From: Rheum nobile
Taxonomy: Eukaryota > Streptophyta > Magnoliopsida > Caryophyllales > Polygonaceae
Direction: 5' to 3'
Assembly (NCBI GenBank): GCA_027886185.1
Contig: WOAB01000041.1
Location: 3,410,001-3,474,000, forward strand
Length of the DNA stretch: 64,000 bases
A program made the translations under genes and the position numbers. The notes below the pieces were generated by a model. The model was given only the letters and a program-made list of their open reading frames with translations. It was not told the DNA's origin and did no database searches. The number at the start of each line of letters is the position of its first letter. The stretch's first letter is position 1. Below, in pieces: positions 54,391 through 64,000 of this stretch.

Positions 54391-54663
54391 ATGGAGAGAT
54401 CCACCTTGATAGGGTTCAGGTTAGGGAGGCAGTCGGAGGCTGTAGGGACGGTGTTTTTCGAGTTCATCGACGAGTCGTCAGAAGGTTTGGTCGATGATGT
54501 CGGCGGTTCCCTCTTCGATACTTCCCCGCACTGGTTTCTTCTCCGGCACTTCCCCGTGCCCTTTCCCACTCTCCTAGCTTCACCGCCACTTTCCCATCTG
54601 AACTTTTTCTTCAAAGAAATGGAAATCTTGAAGTGGGCCCGTCCATTCCCACTTCGGCCTTGA
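54391..54663 (+). CDS. Short unrecognised ORF next to the MITE
   Basis: Ninety codons (MERSTLIGFRLGRQSEAVG...) follow the MITE in a GC-richer patch and are flanked by AT-rich DNA. No domain is recognised. It may be a captured or decayed gene piece. Confidence 0.2.
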   Translation: MERSTLIGFRLGRQSEAVGTVFFEFIDESSEGLVDDVGGSLFDTSPHWFLLRHFPVPFPTLLASPPLSHLNFFFKEMEILKWARPFPLRP

Positions 54664-54777
54664 AATTGAAAGTATGGTCGGAGTCTTCTAAAGCAAAAAT
54701 CACAGATGTGAGAGGAGGAGGAAGATGAGAGTAAATTTTCATGGAAGATGAAAGAAAAAAAAGAGATAAAAGTAAAA

Positions 54778-55332
54778 AATCTATATATATTTAAAAATTA
54801 ACATTCTAGGTCACTAATACTAACTTTATAAAAATGATTTTTTTTTCATTTATTGTCTTATTTATTTAGCCCAAAATTTAAATAATTTATCAAATCCGAA
54901 AAGTACTAAAGTGACAATTTCATATATTAACAATTATATCAATAATATATAATCTTCTATATAATATAAAAAGTTTTTGATTCACAATTATATACAATTA
55001 CTACATATTAATCAATTAATAAGTCCTCATTTTCATATCGTTGTATAACTCTTATATCTTCACGTTAAATTTTCAACATAGTTAAAATTATATTTCTATT
55101 AAGCATGAAAAACAACCATCTATATATATATATTTAAATATTAACATTCTAGGTCATTGAATTCTAACTTTTAAAGATGATTTTTTTTTCATTTCATGCC
55201 TTATTTATGTAGCAAAAAATTTAAACAATCTCTCAAATCCAAAATTACTAAAGTGACAATTTCATATATTAACAATTATATTAATAATCTATAATTGTCT
55301 ATATAATATACAAAGTTTTTGATTCACAATTA
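54778..55332. repeat. Tandem AT-rich repeat, unit about 340 bases
   Basis: The unit begins CTATATATATTTAAA-TTAACATTCTAGGTCA at about 54780 and again at about 55120. The second copy is interrupted by the solo LTR and resumes at 57751, and a third start is at about 57885. Confidence 0.75.
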
Positions 55333-55488
55333 TATAACACCCCCAAATCGTAACCCATTTGGAAATGTATTACCGCCAGTGACCTTGGTTTCCACACCGA
55401 AGCCATCTCAGGCTTTATCGGTTTAAATACAAATCATAAACAACAATCATGATGTAAACACCAAAATCTTTGGTTAAAACATATGTCT

Positions 55489-56820
55489 GGGGATTACATC
55501 CCAATCCCCATAGGACAAAACAGAGTAATCAACGAAAGTCTTTGCAAATTATAAATGCAAGGGTCTTGATCGTAATGATCACCCGCCAAGGATCGCAACC
55601 TGATAAATCCATTAAAACACAGTTTGCTTTTATAGTCGTTCTAGCCTTTGTTTCTCGGATTCTTATCTGATGTGCCGAATCGAACGGATGACACCAGCCA
55701 ACCATGCAGAGAATAATTACGGTTGGTTAGTCTAATGAAAGACTATGCAAGGATACAAAGCAGATGGTTCGAGTAGTCGTATTAGGTTAGACTCATCGCT
55801 CCTCGAATAATAACCGATGACGATAGTCAACTCTCATACTCCTACTGGAATATATCAAAAGGTATGATCAAGAGAAGATTTTGGAAGACCAAGTCTTACA
55901 GCAATCGACCCAAAAGAAGACTCCAATGAATTGAGTCTTATCGGAAGCATGATAAATGTTGGGGAATATTAATTAATCATACAAGCGTTCAATAACGACT
56001 TGATGTTTCGGTTCACGACCAACCTCACCGCTCAAAGCGAATCCAGATTGGAAAGAGAACTTTACTCTGATCAAAGTCAAGACGAGCTTTCCTAGCTACA
56101 CTATTCCCTAGCTGCACTACTCGTCTGAGGTATATTAATCATGTGCTACAACGGCACTTATCTTATTTAAATTCCCAAACGCGTATCACGTTATAGACTT
56201 TTAAATATATGTTTCGCCATGAGGGACATATAGGATATATGTTTCGCCATGAGGGACATACTCCTGAATGGGACGAATCCCAAGATTTGTAGCATCAGTT
56301 AAGTGCCACCATCTCTATACCCGAGTATAGAGATCGGTCATGACCTACCAAATGGTTTTTGGGTTTATCACCCTTTGCACCATTAATCATTATTAAGAAA
56401 CGACTGGACCTCGAATAGTCCATCGCTCCTACGAATATTCGTGCTAACTAAATAGTTCAACACAGTAATAATCATATCAAAGCCCTCATGCCAAAATATA
56501 TATCTATAATAGCGTTGTTCTAACAGATATACAACCTATTATAATATCATATTCTTTTTATATCATTTAGTAAAACTGTTCCCAACAATTCAATAAATCA
56601 TTCTAAATTAATTAACAATTAAGCAATTGATAATCAATGGAAATATGGAATGATAAGCAAGAGCGAACCGTCACTTGCCTTAGATTGAAGAAAGCTTAAC
56701 GAGCTCTAAAGACGACGATTCCCGGGTCTGATCAGGGACAGATTTCGGATCTCAAATCCTTCTGAAACGACCCATAATAAAACCCTAAATTAGATTCAAT
56801 ATCTACATATATGAATCTAA
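55489..56820 (-). other. Stem-loop region SL1-SL5 of the solo LTR
   Basis: SL1 is at 56790-56820 (13-nt loop). SL2 is at 56505-56543 (8+5 bp, one bulge, 12-nt loop). SL3 is at 56401-56425 (CGA+TGGAC/GTCCA+TCG with one bulge). SL4 is at 55728-55745. The conserved block is at 55668-55698. SL5 is at 55489-55509 (GGGGATT/AATCCCC). Confidence 0.7.
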
Positions 56821-56910
56821 AAGAATAAGAATCGAAGGGTCCAAGCTTCGCCCAAGAACCAACACCCAAGACACACACACACACACCACGGACCCATGCT
56901 TGCCACGGGG

Positions 56911-57495
56911 TGCGGTAGGCCCTCACCGCGGGGTGCGGTGCCTGGCCGCTGGGTGCGGTGGCGCTTGACCGCGGGTGTGGCGAGACAACAGGGGCAAAGT
57001 TCAGCAAGATTTTCAGGAAGAAACACTCACCCAAATCGATCGATTCGACTTCGATTTGATCTTGGTTTGGCTTCCCTACACCTTAGTCCTTTGCTTAACA
57101 CCTAAGATCACCTTCTTCAACACTCGAAAGGATTCAGATCGATCTCAAACAAAGCTTCCAAGCTTGAACAACAATGGCTTTTCTGAGGAAGGAGATGGAC
57201 TTGCAGCTGCTTTTGAGCCCAATTTCCATACGCTTCTCCTCTATAAATAGCCCAAGCAAGCTGCTCATGAGCTGGAGGAAGCAAGGAGGAGGTGGCCTGG
57301 CCTATAGGCGTAGCCAAGTCGACTCACCGAGGCTATGCAATAGCCTTGCCAAGTTGCACTGCAACTGTCGAGTGACAACAGCCCACCGCGGGGTGCGGTG
57401 GGGGTGCGGCAGGGGTGCGGTGGCGATGCTGAGCCGCCTTCAGATTTGGCCTTCGCCGCGGGGTGCGGTGGCTTGGCCGCGAGGTGCGGTCAAGG
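56911..57495. repeat. Two clusters of CACCGC-GGGGT-GCGGTG palindromes
   Basis: The units have 6-bp arms around GGGGT. One cluster is at 56911-56990 and the other at 57386-57495, on either side of the TATA-like site at 57241-57250. Confidence 0.8.
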
Positions 57496-57899
57496 CCAAA
57501 TCTGCCCCCTCCGTATCCTTTGTCGTTTTTACCTTAAGTGGTAAAATATTCTTAACCCCGGTTTAAATATATTTGCACACGAACGATCTTTTAACCCAAA
57601 AATACCTTAACTGTATTTTATATTGCTTAGAAAAATATTACAGAGATCAAACATTACACAGAATGTTCATACATCTTTGAATTTAATCTGCCTCGCAACA
57701 TGGGCTTAAGAAAATTCAAAATTTACCCTTACAAAATGTGGGATATTATAAATTATATACAATTACTATATATTAATCAATAAAAAAGTCCTCATTTTCA
57801 TATCGTTCTATAATTCTTATATCTTCACGTTAAATTTTCAACATAGTTCAATTTATATCTCTAATAAGCATGAAAAATAACCATCTATATCTATATATA

Positions 57900-60800
57900 T
57901 TTAAAAGTTAGCATTTTAGGTCATTGAATGCTAACTTGTAAAGACAAAATCAAAGGCTTAAATATGCCTAAAGTTATAGTTTGCATGTAGGATTAGTTTA
58001 TCACCCTTAGTATATAATATGTTAGATTTTCCGATCGATTTTTACTATAGGGTTTATAAACCAATATAAAATACATAAGTATATTATAGGCTAATTTGTA
58101 ATTTAAGTAATTAATTTTTCTTTGTTTATTTTAATATACCATATCATAATTATGTGTATATATAAAAATGAGCACTATTTGTAAGTAATTATTCTCTCCC
58201 CTCACACACTTTTTTCAGCTAAATCTTGCCTCTACGTACGGACTACTCTTTAGGTTATGACTCATTTTTTAACCTAAATCTCAATTAGTGATAGTTACTA
58301 CATACTGTATACGTTGTATTTTGCTCTCATTTACTCCTATTTTAATATTATCCAATTACTACACGTAACTCCCGTATTTAGTACACAGTGAATGGTTGGA
58401 AACAAATTATAGTCAAGATGTCTAAACGCTTATATGTCAAAATGGCTTCACTTTTCAAGTAACATTTTCATCTATAAAAGGGCGAAAACGGTGGTATTCC
58501 GTTTATTTGCTCTAGGCATCCATCATCTCATTCTTCTACATGGAAGTTAGCTTTAGAAAGCCATATAGTGAAGCTTGAGAGATAGTGGAGAACACCTTAA
58601 AAAGACATATATCCACCTCACGGTAAACTATCCTTGATTATATGTCTTTGGATCTCTTTTGTAGTCTACAATACTTACATATATCGGTTTAAATTTATTA
58701 ATATAATTGTCTTTTGATCGAGATAGGTTAATTTTATGTGAAGATGTCAGAGAATTGGATAATCTAATAGCACTATTGAGGCATCGATTGTTTACATCAT
58801 GCACCAATAACTTTCACTAGAAGGAGGACAAAGACAATCGATTTAGGATGACTGATTGTCAATAAAGAATAAAGCAAACTATTTTATGGACGATGTAAAC
58901 CATTCAACTATTGGTGGCATAAATTCAATTAGGTTTGTACTTTTAGTTTCTTTTTTGTACTAAATCGTTTTAGGTAGGTGTGTTGTTATTTTGGTTAAGG
59001 ATGATTTTTATTGTTCTATTTTATACATATTCATTTTACACTCATCGTGTATATATACTAAATTTGGCCTCATTGGTGTTGGTCTAGAGGAATTAATAAA
59101 GGATGAAAGCCGAAATAATAGACATGTACTCACTCTCACATATGAAATGTACAAGGAAGAAGTTATGAATTATAATTTCGCTAAGAAGAGTAAGCAAGTA
59201 CCGATAAAATAACTAATGTACTTTTATATAAAATGTAACAAGGTTTAAGAAAATGCAGAGTCACCAATTGTTTATATTACTCCGTATTTTATAAGAATAG
59301 GAATTAATGACTAATATATTTTAATTAAAATGATATTAGTGTCTAGGAATATGTAAAGTCAATGTGACTAATAAAATGATATATATTCCAGACCAAATAA
59401 ATAAAATGATATATTAATGAATATCAATAACTAAAGCATAACAAAAAAAAGACATTATTAAAATGAAATAAATTTGTAAGATAAAGTCAAAAAATTAGAA
59501 ATATATATGGAGGGTAGTGAAACATGTAAGAAATGAGAGTTGTTGTAGCAATTTTATTACAAATACTCGAGTTCAAGCACAACATATAATTAGATAGACA
59601 TTTCTAAAATATTTTCAAAGGAAAAAACACATCCTTACAAAAAACAACTACCACCTTAATTCAAAATTTAAATTAAACTTCTGACCAAAATAAATAAATA
59701 AAATTATACTCCGTACAATCATAATATTTTATACCTAAAATACTTATGTATTATATTTTTTTGTCAAGACTTAGATATTATAATTATACATATCAAACAA
59801 TATATCGTCTAAGATAAAACATGAAACAACAATCCATATATTAGAAATTCAAATTTAAATCATGACACTACATATACACAAAAGACCCATGCAAAATATT
59901 TTCATATAAAGTGTAAGGGAATATTTGTCCATAGGATTTGACAGAAAAAAATCACGTTATGGACACATTAACTGATGTACTCTTTTCCGCTCAAAAAACA
60001 AACAAACTCATGGACTCTTTTAACTTATTTTTTCCTTGTACAACCTTGTGCAATTCCCATCTTCATTACACCTTAGAATTACAGTTTCAAATTTATGCCA
60101 TACAAAATTAACTAAATTATTTTACACGAAAAAATAATATAGTAAACAATCCTATTTTACAAAGTAGTATATCTTATTACTTTGATTAACAAGTTAGCTT
60201 TATTTAAATATGATAATATAATAAACAATTCCATTTTACATGGTATTACTCCACCCCTTGAGAAAAAAGTGTCATTTTAACATTAAAATTTTGTTAAAAA
60301 TATTTGTCTTTTTAAAATTTTAAGTATGATTTATTGATAAGTTACGAGGTATATTATGGAAAGTTGCACATGTTGATATAATTTATGTAAATATTCTTTA
60401 TTCATCGGTTAAAATTGAGGTAAGTAGTTATTAGATTGTATTTTTTTTTTAAAATTTGTATTAATATTTTAGATTAATAATTGCATCTCTTTATGATTTT
60501 ATTAAAAAGTATAATCGGATGAAAAATAAAATATTACTTTGATTAACAAGTTAGCTTTATTTACTATGACAATACTATGCCTAGCATATATAACTAAAAT
60601 CATCAATTGGATCGACTCTTGGGGTCCCTTTACATTTTATTTGACTGTATATGTATATTTAATTCAATAGTATATTTATTTGATTATTTCGATTGTTTAA
60701 TAAGCTATTTAATTTTTGGCTTGTCACAAATGGAATGGTCGCATTATCTGATTCAACGATGAAAGCCCCAGACTCGATTGGGTTTATGATTGACGAATAC

Positions 60801-61016
60801 AAGACCGCTTCTCTAGATCTAATCTTTATATATATATATATATAATTAGAATTAAATTAAGCTACATGACACTCCTATTAAAATAAGAGAAAAGATAAGG
60901 TGAGGACGAGAGTTTAGGAGAGGAGTGAGAACGCTTCAAGACCGTCGGATCAAAAAATAAAGTGCGCAAATTAGCCAAGGAAATAATTCGGATATAATTC
61001 GGCACGACCGAATTTT
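57900..61016. other. AT-rich region without a recognisable gene
   Basis: Long AT-rich stretches carry only tiny ORFs. A good TATA box (TCTATAAAAGGGCG) is at 58471, and an 11-bp inverted repeat (AAAGACATATA/TATATGTCTTT) lies about 120-170 bases after it. There is no clear coding exon, so a non-coding transcript is possible but unsupported. A short TA microsatellite is at about 60827-60844. Confidence 0.4.
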
Positions 61017-61039
61017 TTGCAAAAAAAAAACACGCACCA

Positions 61040-61372
61040 CGTGCACATGATTTGGCTCCGTATGCACACATACGTTGTTTCGCATGCGCACACACGTTGT
61101 TTTCATGTGCACACACAATTCATTTTCGTATGCACACATATGTTATTTTCGTTGAGTTTTCATACGTATGCACACATGTTATTTTGTACGTGTTTTGGGT
61201 CATTTTCGCATGCACACATACACACCTACATTGTTTCACATGCACACATAGCACGTAATGCATTTCATATGCACAAATAAGTCATTTTCACATGTACACG
61301 GTAGTATATTTTGCATACACACGATAGTATATTTCGCATGCACACAGTCATGTTTTTCATGTGCACACTCCA
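61040..61372. repeat. Degenerate tandem array of a 23-30-base (C)ATGCACACAT unit
   Basis: About eleven units of the form RYATGCACACATANGTTNTTTTC vary in spacing and sequence. The last one abuts the truncated copia fragment. Confidence 0.8.
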
Positions 61373-62086
61373 TTGCCATCACCAACTGAGTACCGCACAA
61401 TTGTCGACAGTCTCCAATACCTTAGCCTCACAAGGCCTGACGTCGCTGTCGCCACTAACAAGCTCTCTCAATTCATGCAGTCCCCGACATCGGAGCACTG
61501 GTCTGCACTAAAGCGGGTCCTTCGTTACATGGCTGGAACAAGTTCTCATGGCATCTATATATCTGCCTCTTCACCTCTCACCTTTCACGCCTACTCCGAT
61601 GCCGATTGGGCGGGTGACAAGGACGACTACGTCTCGACGACGGGCTATATCCTATACCTTGGTAGCACTTTGATATCATGGAGTTCCCGTAAGCAGCGTT
61701 CAGTAGCTCGGTCGTCCACCGAGTCAGAGTATAAAGCACTAGCAGACACTGCTGCCGAGATTCTCTGGGTGATGTCTCTCTTTGGTGAGCTCGGCCACAC
61801 ACTCCATCAACAACCGGTCATCTACTGCGACAACCTCGGCGTCACGAGTCTAAGTGCTAACCCGGTCTTTCACTCTCGAATGAAACACATAGCGCTGGCC
61901 TATCACTTCGTTCGAGAGCAGGTTCAGAAGGGTACCTTTCGCGTATCCTATGTATCCACCAATGATCAATTAACGGATGTCCTTACCAAGCCCCTACTTC
62001 GCCCAAGGTTCGACTATCTAATGTCTAAGTTGAATCTATTCTTTCGATCGTCCAACTTGCGGGGAATGTTAGTATTCAATAATTAG
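61361..62086 (+). pseudogene. 3' end of Ty1/copia pol: RT C-terminus and RNase H
   Basis: The open frame contains PTEYRTIVDSLQYLSLTRPD, YSDADWAGDKDDYVSTTGY (RNase H), the SRKQRSVARSSTESEYKAL block, IYCDNLGVTSLSANPVFHSR, and KHIALAYHFVREQV with TDVLTKPL. These match the conserved end of copia polyproteins. Gag, protease, integrase and most of the RT are absent. The break falls at the edge of the CATGCACAC array, so the element is 5'-truncated. The stop at 62084-62086 lies 20 bases inside the LTR. The frame has no stop, so the loss may be recent. Confidence 0.92.
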
Positions 62087-62267
62087 TTTTAATGTTTTCT
62101 AATTAATTGTAACAGTCTTGACTTAGTCTATACTTATCCAGTAGTTAGAGGGATCGTAGGATTTATTGTTAGTGATCCTCCCCACTTTGTGCTACACTTA
62201 GTTAGTGCTCCTATCATGTATATATTTGGCTTCACAGCATCAATAGAAATTATCAATTCAGTTAACA
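62067..62267 (+). repeat. Ty1/copia 3' LTR, 201 bp
   Basis: It starts TGTTAGTATTC after a GGGGAA purine run and ends GTTAACA, giving TGTTA...TAACA termini. It contains a TATA-like GTATATATTTGGC and AATAGAAA. A matching 5' LTR is not present in the window. Confidence 0.75.
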
Positions 62268-63363
62268 ATTCCTATAGTCCGGGTCGGGGTGGATCCGGAA
62301 AGCTTCCTAGAATCCCAGCCAATTTCCTTGGGTTGTTCGGATTCAGTCCGCCCATCCGGGCATGACTTTTGGTCTAAGCTTGGCTTGGATCCCGTCCATA
62401 TACTAGTTCGCTCAGGTCTACTCTTTACCGGCCGCATAAATTCGTCACCTTCTCTCCTTTAGGACCTCCCCCGCAACAATATCCTTCTCGGTTTGCTACA
62501 CTCATGGTTTCAAAACAAATCGTGGGTTTGATGAAATTGGAGCATGAATTGGGGCATTATATGCATATTAAATATGTTGAAAGCATGTTTTTTTTTAATT
62601 ATTTGGGTGAATTCATGAGAATGGTTTAAAAGCCCCAATTTGGCATTTGTTATCGAAACCCTAAATTGCAATAGGTTGGATCTGTGCAATTCGACGATTT
62701 TGATACACTTATGGGTTGTATCTTGCACATTAATGTCTAATATGATTGTTGTGCGAATTTGGAATAATTTATGCTTATGCGGTGTGGTGCACGCTCATTG
62801 GGTACTAGTGGCGGTTTGCGTCGATTTCACCAAATGGTTGGTGGCGGTTGTGCTCGGTGGTCCGGTGTGGCTTGCTGGTGGTTTGGCCTGGAGTAAAGGA
62901 ACTCAATAAGACGGGAAAAAACTACGTGTAGAAATATTTTTTTACACCTTTTGCCATTTGTCATTAAAATTCTAAAACTAAGTTTAAATTATTCTATAAT
63001 TCTGCCAAATATCAATCACAAAAATCATTTATTATTTTATAATTAATCATTGGAACTATAAAAAGTAAAATTAAACTTTATTACTATACTACCCTTTTAT
63101 TATTTATTCACACAAACACAATCTCTCCCTTTTTACTCATGAATAAACCTGAAATCAAATTTGAAAATTGATTTTCGGTTGTACAATTTCAAAAAAGAAA
63201 AGGTGGACTGGTAGTAATTAAATTCCTTTCTCTGTTATTTATCCCCTCTCTGTTATCACTTTCTATTAGAATCGCTTGTATTTAGGAACTACTTGTGTAT
63301 TTGTTACTCTTTCTGTTATCATGTAATCCTATATATATTTGGCAATACACAAAGGCAACCCCA
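62268..63363. other. Spacer with no supported gene
   Basis: 62270-62490 is moderately GC-rich and unrecognised. 62500-62900 has a GAAACCCTAAATTGC stretch often seen in plant 5' UTRs. The rest is AT-rich. Confidence 0.35.
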
Positions 63364-63735
63364 ATGTCCCCCACACAACCAAAAAGCCCCAAATTCCTTT
63401 CTTCTTCTCAAATCCTCCAATTCTTCCTCCTCCCTAATCCTCACCGTCGACCGATCTCTCAACCGCCGCCGCGCCGCCGCGGTTGTGGCACTCAACCTCG
63501 TCATCGGCACCTCCGTCAACAGCTGGCTCACTCCCGTCGTTCTCTTCGTGGTCCTCAACCTCGTCATCGGCACCATCGCCTTCACCTCCGGCCTCTCCTC
63601 TTCTTCCTCCGCCTGCGGTTGTGGCACTCAACCTCGTCATCGGCACCATCGCCTTCACCTCCGGCCTCTCCTCTTCTTCCTCCGTCTGCGGTTGTGGCAC
63701 TCAACCGCGCATTTTTGTGTGTGTTGCATTTATAG
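63364..63735 (+). pseudogene. Captured fragment of a membrane protein with internal duplication (DUF4408-like hydrophobic N-terminus)
   Basis: One frame reads SWLTPVVLFVVLNLVIGTIAF, a hydrophobic segment like the N-terminus of plant DUF4408 proteins. Sequence coding LNLVIGT is present four times (about 63490, 63550, 63625 and 63690, the last incomplete) because a 65-77-base GC-rich segment is tandemly repeated, which shifts the frame each time. It lies directly before a transposase exon with a TTTATAG acceptor. I infer a host gene piece carried by a Mutator-like element; the family call rests on one segment. Confidence 0.35.
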
Positions 63736-64000
63736 GTACGATATGCCTCTGTTCCAGATTGTTGGGTTTACTTGCACCAACTACACATATTGCATTGCTC
63801 TTGTGTTCATGGAAAGAGAGACGACAAACCACTATGCATGGGCGCTGAGACGATTGAAGTGGTTGTACGGGGAGAAAAATCCCGTATGCATCATGTCTGA
63901 TCGAGAGCTAGGACTGATCAAGGCTGCCAAACTGGTGTTTCCGAAGGTTCGTCATCACTTGTGTCAGGTCCATGTAGACCGTAATGTGAAGGCATATGCT
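63736..64000 (+). CDS. Mutator-like (MULE/FAR1-type) transposase, start of the catalytic exon, runs off the window
   Basis: After an acceptor-like TTTATAG the frame is open to the last base. It reads YDMPLFQIVGFTCTNYTYC, ALVFMERETTNHYAWAL, CIMSDRELGLIKAA and VFPKVRHHLCQVHVDRNVKAY. This is the MULE transposase domain: the sequence after the first catalytic Asp, then the second Asp in SDRELGL and the conserved C-x-x-H box (LCQVHV) of FAR1-type transposases. No stop or frameshift is seen in 88 codons. The protein binds element ends and moves the element. The N-terminal FAR1 domain should lie upstream but is not found next to it. Confidence 0.85.

Larger units (their letters stand above)
55333..57750 (-). 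mobile_element. Solo LTR (2418 bp) of a related long-LTR family
   Basis: The sequence starts TATAACACCCCC and ends GGGATATTATA, with target duplication aatta at 55328-55332 and 57751-57755. No interior or second LTR exists, as expected after LTR-LTR recombination. The usual TG...CA ends are TA...TA here, consistent with C-to-T decay. It carries the shared LTR layout on the minus strand: TATA-like CTATTTATAG (57241-57250), a donor-like TTTGG|GTGAGTG (57030), GC arrays (57386-57495 and 56911-56990) and SL1-SL5. Confidence 0.88.

Noticed and set aside
58471..58760. Non-coding RNA gene after a TATA box
   Set aside because: The TATA box and a short inverted repeat alone do not support a transcript.
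58770..58930. Hairpin between GTTTACATC...CACCAATA and GATGTAAAC...TATTGGTG
   Set aside because: The complementary parts are in the wrong order to fold together.

Overview
This window is plant nuclear DNA, most likely from a eudicot. Genes carry GT...AG introns, introns and spacers are very AT-rich, retroelement primer sites match initiator tRNA-Met, and plant-specific transposons (FAR1-type Mutator-like elements, Stowaway, Tourist and hAT MITEs) fill most of the space. The gene set does not fix the species; Caryophyllales is only an impression.

Only two ordinary host genes look complete. One, on the minus strand at 11508-13734, encodes a 345-residue plant-specific protein of unknown function in three exons. 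The other, on the minus strand at 14584-17122, encodes a chloroplast-type protein-ribulosamine/fructosamine 3-kinase in nine exons that all join in frame to give 330 residues.

Layout. 1-844: 3' end of a Mutator-like transposase followed by a broken OTU protease domain. 738-10570: low-complexity ORFs split by a 7.9-kb Ty3/gypsy element (2208-10085, target duplication tccag). 10570-10870: hairpin-forming GCGCATCA repeats. 11.5-17.1 kb: the two host genes with a Stowaway MITE between them. 18.4-36.45 kb: a Mutator-like locus with two convergent gene remnants, a FAR1-like one on plus and an ULP1-protease one on minus; its non-coding DNA is full of TCATGCAC motifs and is split by two LTR elements (19186-27980, target duplication ctttc; 30006-35213, target duplication gtttg). 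37243-46952: a related minus-strand LTR element (target duplication tttgg) with intact gag and decayed pol. 47.06-50.63 kb: a fold-back Mutator-like element with 1.3-kb inverted arms. 50.7-57.9 kb: AT-rich DNA with a hAT MITE, a Tourist-like MITE and a solo LTR inside a 340-bp tandem repeat. 57.9-61 kb: AT-rich, no gene seen. 61.0-62.27 kb: a degenerate repeat array joined to the 3' end of a Ty1/copia element. 63.36-64 kb: a captured membrane-protein fragment and the start of another Mutator-like transposase exon.

The most interesting signal is in the four related long-LTR families (19186-27980, 30006-35213, 37243-46952 and the solo LTR 55333-57750). Their LTRs have diverged strongly but keep one architecture: a TATA box, a 5' splice-site-like sequence about 210-225 nt downstream, a cluster of GC-rich palindromes whose sequence differs by family, and then a series of stem-loops. 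In these stem-loops the arms change between families but stay complementary. Such compensatory change suggests a selected RNA (or DNA) structure that I do not recognise as described. The elements also share a leader after the primer site, which fits gag-less or pol-less members being moved by proteins supplied in trans.
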